Shown in pieces: positions 35,214 to 42,975 of a stretch of DNA of 64,000 nt (its first letter is position 1; the number at the start of each line of letters is the position of its first letter). The position numbers were made by a program, and so were the translations under genes. Source of the stretch: Maritimibacter sp. (GTDB taxonomy: Bacteria > Pseudomonadota > Alphaproteobacteria > Rhodobacterales > Rhodobacteraceae); contig CP051232.1 of the NCBI GenBank assembly GCA_017792445.1, forward strand, positions 2,578,001 to 2,642,000, in the 5' to 3' direction. Under the pieces are notes generated by a model that saw only the letters and a program-made list of their open reading frames with translations, ran no database searches and had not been told where the DNA came from.

Positions 35214-35452
35214 GCGGATGGGTGTGTTCGCGGCCGTCGATGGTTTGCGGGACGCGGCGCGTGCCAAGGGCCGGCGCCGCACAGTCTTGGGGCGCGCGGG
35301 GCATGGTAGACATGGCTTCGTCAACGCGCCTCAGGCGGGTCGGGCCAGCGCCGGTCGGATCGGGCGCAGCGGCTGCGGAAACATGAAGAAACGAACAATA
35401 TCGGCGCGAAATTGCGCTGAACCGACAGCAGGCTTGAAGTAAGGAAACAATC

Positions 35453-36703
35453 ATGGCGGCACCGGGAGAGAACCTTCGCATCAACGGCGAGCGGCTTTGG
35501 GACAGCCTGATGGAGATGGCCAAGATCGGTCCTGGCGTCGCGGGCGGCAACAACCGCCAGACCCTGACCGACGAGGATGCCGAGGGCCGCGCCCTGTTCC
35601 AGAAATGGTGCGAGGCGGCGGGAATGACCATGGGCGTCGATACCATGGGCAACATGTTCTTCCGCCGCGAAGGCGCTGATCCCGACGCGCTGCCCGTCTA
35701 TGTCGGCAGCCACCTCGACACCCAGCCGACCGGCGGCAAGTTCGATGGAGTCCTGGGCGTGCTGGGCGCGCTGGAGGTTGTGCGCTCGCTGAACGACCTC
35801 GACATCAAGACCAAGCATCCGATTGTCGTGACCAACTGGTCCAACGAGGAAGGCACCCGGTTCGCCCCGGCGATGCTGGCCTCGGGTGTGTTCGCAGGCA
35901 TCCACGAACAGGACTGGGCCTACAGCCGGGAAGACGCCAAGGGCAAGACGTTCGGCGCAGAGCTGGAGCGGATCGGCTGGAAAGGTGACGAGGACGTCGG
36001 CGCGCGGAAGATGCACGCTTTCTTCGAGTTGCACATCGAACAGGGCCCGATCCTAGAGGCCGAGGGCAAGGACATCGGCGTCGTCACCCATGGGCAGGGC
36101 CTGTCGTGGACGCAGGTGACGATCACCGGCAAAGAGGCGCACACCGGCTCGACGCCGATGCCGATGCGGCGCAATGCGGGGCTTGGCATGGCGCGCGTGC
36201 TGGAACTGGTCGACGAGATCGCGTGGTCGCACAAGCCCGACGCGGTCGGTGCTGCCGGTCATATCGACATCTATCCCAACAGCCGCAACGTCATACCCGG
36301 AAAGGCGGTCTTCACGGTGGACTTCCGGTCGCCGGACCTGTCGGTGATCGAGGACATGGAGGCCCGCATGAAAGCGGGCGCCAAGAAGATCTGCGACGAG
36401 ATGGAGCTTGAGGTGGCGTTCGAGAAGACCGGCGGTTTCGACCCGGTGGAATTTGACGAAACCTGCGTTTCGGCGATCCGTAACGCGGCCGAACGGCTTG
36501 GGTACTCGCACAGAAACATCATTTCCGGCGCCGGCCACGATGCGTGCTGGATCAATCGTGTTGCCCCGACGGCGATGGTCATGTGCCCCTGCGTGGACGG
36601 GCTGTCGCACAACGAAGCGGAAGAGATCAGCCGGGAATGGGCAAGCGCCGGGGCAGATGTCCTGTTCCATGCGGTCGTTGAAACGGCGGAGATAGTCGAG
36701 TGA
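35453..36703 (+). CDS. N-carbamoyl-amino-acid hydrolase / beta-ureidopropionase, M20 family
   Basis: This 416-residue metallo-amidohydrolase is of the hydantoinase/carbamoylase type. Metal ligands are His87 in GSHLDTQPTGGKFDG, Asp98, Glu132/Glu133 in NWSNEEGTRF and His194 in ELHIEQGP; the last histidine is likely in GLSHNEAE. In the pyd pathway it hydrolyses N-carbamoyl-beta-alanine to beta-alanine, CO2 and ammonia. Its place between rutR and the dihydropyrimidinase gene supports that role. The sequence alone would also allow other N-carbamoyl or allantoate substrates. Its stop overlaps the GTG start of a small gene. Confidence 0.9.
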   Translation: MAAPGENLRINGERLWDSLMEMAKIGPGVAGGNNRQTLTDEDAEGRALFQKWCEAAGMTMGVDTMGNMFFRREGADPDALPVYVGSHLDTQPTGGKFDGVLGVLGALEVVRSLNDLDIKTKHPIVVTNWSNEEGTRFAPAMLASGVFAGIHEQDWAYSREDAKGKTFGAELERIGWKGDEDVGARKMHAFFELHIEQGPILEAEGKDIGVVTHGQGLSWTQVTITGKEAHTGSTPMPMRRNAGLGMARVLELVDEIAWSHKPDAVGAAGHIDIYPNSRNVIPGKAVFTVDFRSPDLSVIEDMEARMKAGAKKICDEMELEVAFEKTGGFDPVEFDETCVSAIRNAAERLGYSHRNIISGAGHDACWINRVAPTAMVMCPCVDGLSHNEAEEISREWASAGADVLFHAVVETAEIVE

Positions 36704-36993
36704 GCGACGAGCCCGAATTCGAAGAAGTACAGATCACGGCGGCCGATGCCCGGCGGGCGAAGATGGCCAGCGCGCTGATGCTGGGCGCGGTTCTGCCGGG
36801 AATGGCAGAGGTGCTGCCCGAACTGGCGGATCGGCAGGATGCCAGACTGGCTGTAGAACACCTCGCGTCCGCCGACGCCTTGCCCGTCCTGCGCCATGTC
36901 GCGCTGGGTGGCGTGGTGGTCGCAATGGTGAACGGCGTGCCCGAGGAATACGCCCGCCTGGCGGCGCTGTTCCCGGCAACGGCGAAGGCGTGA
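36700..36993 (+). CDS. Small hypothetical protein, 97 residues
   Basis: A GTG at 36700 overlaps the carbamoylase stop (GTGA) and opens 97 codons. The acidic N-terminus (MSDEPEFEEVQITAADARRA) is followed by hydrophobic helices, with ALMLGAVLPGMAEVLPEL and LRHVALGGVVVAMVNGVP. It may be a soluble helical protein or weakly membrane-associated. No domain is recognised. Coupled translation with the carbamoylase and its position before the dihydropyrimidinase gene suggest a role in the pathway, possibly structural or regulatory. Confidence 0.65.
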   Translation: MSDEPEFEEVQITAADARRAKMASALMLGAVLPGMAEVLPELADRQDARLAVEHLASADALPVLRHVALGGVVVAMVNGVPEEYARLAALFPATAKA

Positions 36994-37192
36994 GGCAGAT
37001 CGCCCCTTCGCGAACACACGTTCCGGGCGTGATCCGGGACCACGCTGCGGTGCGCACGATCGACCCGGTGGTGGCGGGGCTGGAACCCCGACACCCATTC
37101 GAACTGGAAAGACATGACCCGCTGGGTCCCATCAATAGTGCCGGCACAAGACCGGTGCGGGGACCGGCCGGGCAGAAGACAGGGAGCAAGAC

Positions 37193-38647
37193 ATGACCAC
37201 AGTCATCAAGAACGGAACCGTCGTCACCGCCGACCTGACCTATAAGGCGGACGTGCTGGTGGATGGGGGCAAGATCATCGAGATCGGCCCCGACCTGAAA
37301 GGCGACGAGACGCTGGACGCCAGCGGCTGCTATGTAATGCCGGGCGGGATCGACCCGCACACCCACCTCGAGATGCCGTTCATGGGCACCTACAGCTCGG
37401 ACGATTTCGAAAGCGGCACGCAGGCCGCGCTGGCCGGCGGCACCACGATGACGGTCGACTTCTGCCTGCCCGATCCGGGGCAGGGGCTGGTCGACGCGAT
37501 CAAGCGCTGGGACAACAAGTCGGGCCTCGCCGCCTGCGACTATTCCTTCCACATGGCGATCACCTGGTGGGGCGAGCAGGTGTTCAACGAGATGGAGACC
37601 GTGGTGAAGGACCATGGCATCACCTCGTTCAAGCACTTCATGGCCTACAAGGGCGCGTTGATGGTGAACGACGACGAGATGTTCGCCTCGTTCCAGCGCT
37701 GCGCCGAGCTTGGTGCGCTGCCGCTGGTGCATGCGGAGAACGGCGATATCGTCGCCGACCTGCAGGCCAAGCTGCTGGCCGAAGGCAATAATGGCCCCGA
37801 AGCGCATGCCTATTCGCGCCCGCCCGCCGTCGAGGGCGAGGCGACCAACCGCGCCATCATGATCGCCGATATGGCGGGCGTGCCGCTGTATGTCGTCCAC
37901 GTGTCGTGCGAGGAAAGCCACGAGGCGATCCGCCGGGCGAAGATGCAGGGCAAGCGCGTCTGGGGCGAGCCGCTGATCCAGCACCTGACGCTGGATGAAA
38001 GCGAATATTTCGACAAGGACTGGGACCACGCCGCGCGCCGGGTGATGTCGCCTCCGTTCCGCAACAAGCAGCATCAGGACAGCCTTTGGGCCGGCCTTGC
38101 CAGCGGTACGCTGTCCTGCGTCGCCACCGACCACTGCGCCTTCACGACCGAGCAGAAACGGTACGGCGTCGGCGATTTCACCAAGATCCCGAATGGCACC
38201 GGCGGGCTGGAGGACCGGCTGCCGATGCTGTGGACCTATGGCGTCGCCACGGGCCGGATCACGCCGAACGAGTTCGTCGCCGTGACCTCGACCAACATCG
38301 CGAAGATCCTGAACTGCTATCCGCAGAAGGGCGCGATCCTTGTGGGCGCGGATGCCGATATCGTGGTGCTGGACCCGGAGAAGTCAAAGACGATCAGCGC
38401 GTCGTCCCAAGTGTCGGCCATCGATTACAACGTGTTCGAGGGCAAAGAGGTCAAGGGCCTGCCGCGCTTCGTGCTGACCCGCGGCAAGGTTGCCGTGATG
38501 GACGGCGACCTGAAGGCCGAGCCGGGCCACGGCAAGTTCGTGAAGCGCGAGCCGGTGAACCCGGTGAACAAGGCGCTGTCGACCTGGAAGGAACTGACCG
38601 CGCCGCGCAAGGTCGAACGCACGGGCATCCCCGCCAGCGGGGTCTGA
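37193..38647 (+). CDS. Dihydropyrimidinase
   Basis: This 484-residue amidohydrolase has the dihydropyrimidinase/hydantoinase features: metal ligands His56/His58 in DPHTHLEMPF, the carbamylated lysine likely Lys153 in FMAYKGALM, and GDFTKIPNGTGGLEDRLPML. It hydrolyses 5,6-dihydrouracil or dihydrothymine to the N-carbamoyl amino acid. It provides the middle step between PreTA and the carbamoylase. AGGGAG precedes the ATG at 37193. The following genes encode hypothetical proteins and the importer on the same strand. Confidence 0.95.
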   Translation: MTTVIKNGTVVTADLTYKADVLVDGGKIIEIGPDLKGDETLDASGCYVMPGGIDPHTHLEMPFMGTYSSDDFESGTQAALAGGTTMTVDFCLPDPGQGLVDAIKRWDNKSGLAACDYSFHMAITWWGEQVFNEMETVVKDHGITSFKHFMAYKGALMVNDDEMFASFQRCAELGALPLVHAENGDIVADLQAKLLAEGNNGPEAHAYSRPPAVEGEATNRAIMIADMAGVPLYVVHVSCEESHEAIRRAKMQGKRVWGEPLIQHLTLDESEYFDKDWDHAARRVMSPPFRNKQHQDSLWAGLASGTLSCVATDHCAFTTEQKRYGVGDFTKIPNGTGGLEDRLPMLWTYGVATGRITPNEFVAVTSTNIAKILNCYPQKGAILVGADADIVVLDPEKSKTISASSQVSAIDYNVFEGKEVKGLPRFVLTRGKVAVMDGDLKAEPGHGKFVKREPVNPVNKALSTWKELTAPRKVERTGIPASGV

Positions 38648-38653
38648 TGCGGG

Positions 38654-39133
38654 GTGGAATGGGTCGACCTGATCGCGGACCTGACGACGATCCTCGCCTC
38701 TGGGGCGGTGATCGTCACCACGGTCTTCGTGTGGCGGCAGGTGGCCTTGCAGAAACAGGACAGCGACACCGACATCCGGCGGTTCCAGCGCGAGTCGCTG
38801 TCGGTCATCCACGAGACGCTGCAGGACGAGAAGTTCCGCGAGGCGCGGGCCGAGTTCTTTTCCGGTCCGCATCGCAAGGACTATGGGCAGCTCGAGGATG
38901 TCGAGAAACGGCGCGCGCGGTTCATTCTGTCGGTCTATGGGTTGATGACGCGGATGATCGAAAATGGTGCCGTGGATGAACAGCTTTATCGCGACTACTG
39001 GCGGGGTACACTGCTGCGCGACTGGGAGCGGATGGAGAACTTCATCTCGGGCGAGCGGCTTGGCACCGGAAACCACCGGCTGTTCGTGCCGACCGAGATG
39101 CTGGCGGTCCGCTGGTCCCGGTCGGGTGAGTGA
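38654..39133 (+). CDS. Hypothetical protein with one membrane helix (DUF4760-like)
   Basis: A GTG at 38654, seven bases after the dihydropyrimidinase stop, opens 159 codons. There is one N-terminal hydrophobic segment (about 5-27, LIADLTTILASGAVIVTTVF). A charged helical cytoplasmic domain follows, with RRFQRESLSVIHETLQDEKF and YGLMTRMIENGAVDEQLYRD. This resembles DUF4760-type proteins, whose function is unknown. It lies in the run from dihydropyrimidinase to the importer ATPase, so it may be cotranscribed with the transport genes. Confidence 0.72.
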   Translation: MEWVDLIADLTTILASGAVIVTTVFVWRQVALQKQDSDTDIRRFQRESLSVIHETLQDEKFREARAEFFSGPHRKDYGQLEDVEKRRARFILSVYGLMTRMIENGAVDEQLYRDYWRGTLLRDWERMENFISGERLGTGNHRLFVPTEMLAVRWSRSGE

Positions 39134-39139
39134 GGGCGC

Positions 39140-39556
39140 ATGCTGAAGTGGCCTGTACATACGCTGGCGGGGCTGATCGCGGCCTATGTCGCCGGAACGT
39201 GGTTCATCACGCTGGTGTCGACGATGTCGACCGGCACGGGGATCGTCGAGATCCTGCGGGTGCCGTTCCAGCTGATGGTGCCGGTCGGCGCACTGTCGAT
39301 CGCGCTGGGCGCGGTTGTGGTGTTTTTCCTGAACCAGTTGGGGCTTTCGGGGCTGGGGCCATACGTGGTGGCGATGACGCCGCTTCCGATGGTCACGCTG
39401 GTCGTGCTGCGCGGGATGATGGGCGTGTCGATGATCGAGGGCGTTTTCACCAGCCTGCCGTTCATCGCGGTGCTGCTGGCCGGCGGCGCGGTGTCGGGGG
39501 CGGTGCTGTGGGTCGTGCGCGGCTGGGGACTTGAGAAGAAAGAAGACGGGACGTGA
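39140..39556 (+). CDS. Hypothetical membrane protein, about four helices
   Basis: This 138-residue protein has four predicted membrane segments, roughly 7-27, 42-65, 72-93 and 105-128, with short loops and a charged C-terminus (LEKKEDGT). No family is recognised. It starts six bases after the previous gene, and its stop overlaps the GTG start of the ABC ATPase gene. Translational coupling to the ATPase makes an accessory role in the pyrimidine importer possible. That is inference. Confidence 0.7.
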   Translation: MLKWPVHTLAGLIAAYVAGTWFITLVSTMSTGTGIVEILRVPFQLMVPVGALSIALGAVVVFFLNQLGLSGLGPYVVAMTPLPMVTLVVLRGMMGVSMIEGVFTSLPFIAVLLAGGAVSGAVLWVVRGWGLEKKEDGT

Positions 39557-40329
39557 GCGTCATCGAAGCGAAGAAACTGGAGCTGACGTTCCAGACCAAC
39601 GACGGGCCGGTGCATGCGCTGGCCGATGTGAACCTTGAGATCGGGAAGGGGGACTTCGTGTCCTTCATCGGTCCCTCGGGTTGCGGCAAGACCACCTTCC
39701 TGCGCTGCATCGCCGGGCTCGAAACGCCGACCGGCGGCACGCTGTCGGTGAATGGCATGACCGCCGACGAGGCGCGCCGAAGCCGGGCCTATGGCTATGT
39801 GTTTCAGGCGGCGGGGCTGTACCCGTGGCGCACGATTGCAGGAAATGTGCGGCTTCCGCTGGAAATCATGGGATATCCCAAGGCGGAAATGTCGGATCGT
39901 GTCGCTCGGGTGCTGGAACTGGTCGAGCTTTCGGGGTTCGAGAAGAAGTACCCGTGGCAGCTGTCGGGCGGTATGCAGCAACGGGCCTCGATCGCCCGCG
40001 CGCTGGCGTTCGATGCGGACATCCTGCTGATGGACGAACCTTTCGGCGCACTGGACGAGATCGTGCGCGATCACCTGAACGAACAGCTTCTGTCGCTGTG
40101 GGCTCGTACCGAGAAAACGATTGCGTTCGTGACGCACTCGATCCCCGAGGCGGTGTACCTTTCGACCAAGATTGTCGTCATGAGCCCGCGGCCGGGACGC
40201 ATCACCGACGTGATCGACAGCTCGCTGCCGAAGGAGAGGCCGCTGGATATCCGCGACAGCAAGGAGTTCCTCGAAATCGCGCACCGAGTGCGCGAGGGGC
40301 TGCGGGCGGGGCATGCCTATGATGAGTGA
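39553..40329 (+). CDS. ABC transporter ATP-binding protein (pyrimidine locus)
   Basis: This 258-residue ATPase of the NitT/TauT type has Walker A GPSGCGKTT (40-48), the signature LSGGMQQRAS near 137, Walker B ILLMDEPFGALDE and the H-loop in FVTHSIPEAVYLS. It starts with GTG overlapping the previous stop. Its permease genes do not follow directly; a 69-bp tandem repeat array and a small membrane-protein gene intervene. Even so, the common strand and family argue that ATPase, both permeases and the binding protein make one importer. Confidence 0.93.
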   Translation: MSVIEAKKLELTFQTNDGPVHALADVNLEIGKGDFVSFIGPSGCGKTTFLRCIAGLETPTGGTLSVNGMTADEARRSRAYGYVFQAAGLYPWRTIAGNVRLPLEIMGYPKAEMSDRVARVLELVELSGFEKKYPWQLSGGMQQRASIARALAFDADILLMDEPFGALDEIVRDHLNEQLLSLWARTEKTIAFVTHSIPEAVYLSTKIVVMSPRPGRITDVIDSSLPKERPLDIRDSKEFLEIAHRVREGLRAGHAYDE

Positions 40330-40351
40330 GGGTGCATTACTGTTGGCGGCT

Positions 40352-40860
40352 GACCCCCTCCCGGCCTCCCCCTGGAAGGGGGAGGGGTGGCTTGGCGCTT
40401 GTGTTGGTCGGTTGGAGGGTGACCCCCTCCCGGCCTCCCCCCGTGAGGGGGAGGAGTGGCGTGGCGCTTGTGTTGGTCGGTTGGCGGGTGCCCCCCTCCC
40501 GGCCTCCCCCTGTGAGGGGGAGGAGTTGCTTGGCGCTTGTGTTGGGTGGTTGGCGGGTGACCTCCTCCCGGCCTCCCCCTGGGATGGGGAGGAGTGGCGT
40601 GGCGCTTGTGTCGGGCGGTTGGCGGCTGACCCCCTCCCGGCCTCTCCCTGTGAGGGGGAGGAGTTGCTTGGCGCTTGTGTCGGGCGGTTGGAGGGTGACC
40701 CCGTCCCGGCCTCCCCCTGTGAGGGGAAGGAGTGGCGTGGCGCTTGTGATGGGCGATTGGCGGCTGACCCCCTCCCGGCCTCCCCCTGTGAGGGGGAGGG
40801 GTGGCTTGGCGCTTGTGTCGGGTGTTTGGCGGGTGACCCGCTCCCGGCCACGCCCCTGAT
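40352..40860. repeat. Tandem array of 69-bp units, each with a G/C hairpin
   Basis: Seven full units start at 40352, 40421, 40490, 40559, 40628, 40697 and 40766, each exactly 69 bases. A partial eighth begins at 40835. Each unit opens GACCCCCTCCCGG and holds an 8-base stem (CCTCCCCC with GGGGGAGG around a five-base loop), followed by a TGGCGCTTGTGT stretch. Stem changes are mostly tolerated: unit 5 has a G-U pair, unit 4 a shorter stem and unit 6 one mismatch. Because 69 is a multiple of three, several frames stay open and encode 23-residue repeats. I judge these non-coding. The array separates the importer ATPase gene from its permease genes and may shape the mRNA. Confidence 0.93.
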
Positions 40861-40940
40861 GCGGACGGAAGCGCGGTACGTCGGCTTGGCGCATCCCATC
40901 GCCAGCCGTGTATCCACCCCATCGCCCGCAGGGCGACAGC

Positions 40941-40961
40941 CCTCCCCCCACCGGGGGGAGG
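40941..40961. repeat. Stand-alone G/C hairpin after the tandem array
   Basis: CCTCCCCCC and GGGGGGAGG form a perfect 9-base stem around an ACC loop, 28 bases before the next start codon. It resembles the stem of the 69-bp units but has different flanks (a GGTGGCGCCGCAGGCGTCGG tail). This looks like a dispersed palindromic element from which the array stem could derive. Confidence 0.7.
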
Positions 40962-40989
40962 TGGCGCCGCAGGCGTCGGAGGGGGGCCG

Positions 40990-41199
40990 ATGACCACCCG
41001 CCGCTGGCTTCTTATCCTCGGCCTCGCCCTGTGGCTCGTCCTGCTGATCCTCTGGATCGCGCGGGGCGGCACCGGCACGGACGGCGGCTGGGACATCCTG
41101 AGCCTCGCCCTGCTTCTGCTGCCGCTGCTGCTTGCCAACGAGATCTTCGGCATCTTCCAGCGCTGGATCCGCCGGCGAAGGGAGAAACGCGATGCGTAA
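40990..41199 (+). CDS. Small two-helix membrane protein, 69 residues
   Basis: This 69-residue protein begins MTTRRWLLILGLALWLVLLI and has two hydrophobic segments (about 6-24 and 37-55). It ends in a very basic tail (QRWIRRRREKRDA). Its stop lies inside the start region of the first permease gene (8-base overlap at 41192-41199), suggesting coupling. GGGGGG upstream could serve as a ribosome binding site. No family is recognised. It may be an accessory of the importer, but this is inference. Confidence 0.65.
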   Translation: MTTRRWLLILGLALWLVLLILWIARGGTGTDGGWDILSLALLLLPLLLANEIFGIFQRWIRRRREKRDA

Positions 41200-42049
41200 C
41201 GTCCTTCCCGTTCTGACCGTCCTGCTGGTGATCGTCGGCATCTGGTATGCCGCCGCGATCTGGATGAACAGCGCGTGGACCATCGACCGCGCCGACGGGC
41301 CGCTGACCTTCTCCGAGATCGTGTCCGACACCATGAGCCAGGACCGTCCCCGGCTGCCCGCGCCGCATCAGGTCTGGGCAGAGTTCCAGAAAACCGTCTT
41401 CGACACCAAGGTCACTTCGAAGCGCAGCCTTGTCTTCCACGGCTGGATCACCCTGTCCTCGACGCTTGCGGGCTTTGCGCTGGGCACGGTCACCGGCATC
41501 CTGATGGCGGTGGGCATCGTCTATAGCCGTCCGGTGTCGATGAGCCTGATGCCATGGGCAATCATCTCGCAGACCATTCCCATTGTGGCGCTGGCGCCGA
41601 TGATCATCGTGGTGCTCGCCTCGCTCGGGGTCGACGGGCGCGCGGTGCCGAAAGCGATCATCAGCGCGTACCTGTGCTATTTCCCGGTCCTCGTCGGGAT
41701 GGTGAAAGGGCTGAAATCGCCCGACGCGATGCAGCTTGACCTGATGAAGACGTGGTCCGCCACCGGTTGGCAAAGCTTCTGGCGACTGCGCTTTCCGTCC
41801 TCGGTTCCGTACCTCTTCACCTCGCTCAAGGTCGGCATCGCCGCGGCGCTGGTCGGAACCATCGTCGGAGAGCTGCCGACCGGCGCGGTCCGGGGTCTTG
41901 GCGCGCGGATCCTGATCGGGGACCAGTTCGGCAACCCGATGATGATCTGGTCGGCGCTGATCGCCGCGGCGGTGCTGGCGGGCGTGCTGGTGACCGTGGT
42001 GTCGGTCATGCAGACGGTGGCGATGAAACGGATGGGGTTCGCGCGATGA
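41192..42049 (+). CDS. ABC transporter permease 1 (pyrimidine locus)
   Basis: This 285-residue NitT/TauT-type permease has an N-terminal helix at about 5-26 and a BPD_transp_1 domain with the EAA-loop region in LDLMKTWSATGWQSFWRLRF. The start at 41192 is preceded by AGGGAG. About 55 residues between the first helix and the core (ADGPLTFSEIVSDTMSQDRP and onward) are likely periplasmic. It pairs with the next permease, giving a heterodimeric channel. The left-arm importer, in contrast, has a single permease gene. Confidence 0.92.
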   Translation: MRNVLPVLTVLLVIVGIWYAAAIWMNSAWTIDRADGPLTFSEIVSDTMSQDRPRLPAPHQVWAEFQKTVFDTKVTSKRSLVFHGWITLSSTLAGFALGTVTGILMAVGIVYSRPVSMSLMPWAIISQTIPIVALAPMIIVVLASLGVDGRAVPKAIISAYLCYFPVLVGMVKGLKSPDAMQLDLMKTWSATGWQSFWRLRFPSSVPYLFTSLKVGIAAALVGTIVGELPTGAVRGLGARILIGDQFGNPMMIWSALIAAAVLAGVLVTVVSVMQTVAMKRMGFAR

Positions 42050-42059
42050 GACAGCCCGT

Positions 42060-42944
42060 GTGTCCGAACCCGCAGACAACTCCGAACGGGAGAGCCGCAT
42101 GGAACTGGTGATCCTTGCCTTTGTCGTCTGGGCCGCCGGAACCTTCGTGGCGGTGCAGATCGCCCGCTCGCCGGGGCACGACGCGATGCCCGCGCGGATC
42201 GCGGTGCCGGTGATCTTCGGCATCATGGTGCTGGCGATGTGGGAGCTTCTGGTGACCGGGCTGAACGTCAGCCAGGTGATCCTGCCCGCGCCGTCCGTGA
42301 TCGCGTCGACCTTCGCCCGTTCGACCTCGACCCTGTGGGGCGACTTCCTGCAGACGGCGCTGAAGGGCGGCGTGTCCGGCTACCTGATCGGGTGCAGCGC
42401 GGCCGTCGCGGCGGCGCTGGCGATCGACCGGGTGCCGTTCCTGCAACGCGGCCTGCTGCCGATCGGCAATTTCGTCGCCGCTTTGCCCATTGTCGGCATC
42501 GCGCCGATCCTCGTGGGCTGGTTCGGCTTCGACTGGCAGTCCAAGGCGGCGGTGGTCGTGGTGATGGTCTTCTTCCCGATGCTGGTGAACACCGTGCAGG
42601 GGCTGGCGGACACCACGGCGATGCAGCGTGACCTGATGAAGACCTACTCGGCCGGGTATTGGCAATCGCTGCTGAAGCTGCGGCTGCCGGCGGCGATGCC
42701 GTTCATCTTCAACGGTCTGAAAATCTCGACAACACTGGCGCTTATCGGGGCGATCGTGGCCGAATACTTCGGCTCGCCCACGCGCGGCATGGGGTTCCGC
42801 ATCTCGACCGAGGTAGGCCGTCTTGGCCTTGATATGGTCTGGGCGGAAATCACGGTGGCGGCCATCGCAGGCTCGGTCTTCTACGGGCTGGTGGCGCTTA
42901 TCGAACGGGGGGTGACCTTCTGGCACCCGTCGCAACGCAGCTGA
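42060..42944 (+). CDS. ABC transporter permease 2 (pyrimidine locus)
   Basis: From a GTG at 42060 the protein has 294 residues; an ATG at 42099 would give a shorter form. It has about seven membrane helices, with the EAA-loop pattern in RDLMKTYSAGYWQSLLKLRL followed by PAAMPFIFNGLK. It lies ten bases after permease 1 and 31 before the binding-protein gene. It is a NitT/TauT-type partner of permease 1, and both are similar in the coupling loop. Confidence 0.92.
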   Translation: MSEPADNSERESRMELVILAFVVWAAGTFVAVQIARSPGHDAMPARIAVPVIFGIMVLAMWELLVTGLNVSQVILPAPSVIASTFARSTSTLWGDFLQTALKGGVSGYLIGCSAAVAAALAIDRVPFLQRGLLPIGNFVAALPIVGIAPILVGWFGFDWQSKAAVVVVMVFFPMLVNTVQGLADTTAMQRDLMKTYSAGYWQSLLKLRLPAAMPFIFNGLKISTTLALIGAIVAEYFGSPTRGMGFRISTEVGRLGLDMVWAEITVAAIAGSVFYGLVALIERGVTFWHPSQRS

Positions 42945-42975
42945 AAAATCAGCGAATGACAACCTGGAGGTAACG

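Larger units (their letters stand above)
35008..35452. other. Intergenic region between rutR and the carbamoylase gene
   Basis: These 445 bases separate the divergent rutR and hyuC-type genes. They contain the RutR-like palindrome at 35097-35110. A 23-codon frame (GTG 35142 to TAG 35213) with GGAG seven bases ahead could be a leader peptide or the remnant of a lost gene. The rest (35214-35452) shows only GC-rich sequence with a longer open frame on the plus strand lacking any recognisable protein pattern. Confidence 0.6.

Noticed and set aside
35104-35442. 112-codon plus-strand frame between rutR and the carbamoylase gene
   Set aside because: Arg/Gly/Ala-rich with no recognisable pattern, and starting inside the RutR palindrome; likely chance.
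36990-37196. 68-codon plus-strand frame filling the gap between the 97-residue gene and dihydropyrimidinase
   Set aside because: Its GTG start and TGA stop overlap both neighbours, which is suggestive, but the peptide has no domain, helix or balanced composition, and the gap also holds a good ribosome site for the next gene. Left open but not annotated.
40313-40993. Long plus-strand frame through the 69-bp array encoding a 226-residue protein with 23-residue repeats
   Set aside because: Repeat length divisible by three and absence of stops keep several frames open on both strands. No frame has a convincing start or domain, and hairpin conservation explains the pattern better.
39184-41334. 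716-codon minus-strand frame across ATPase gene, array and permease start
   Set aside because: It is antisense to well-supported ABC genes and owes its length to high GC and the stop-free array.
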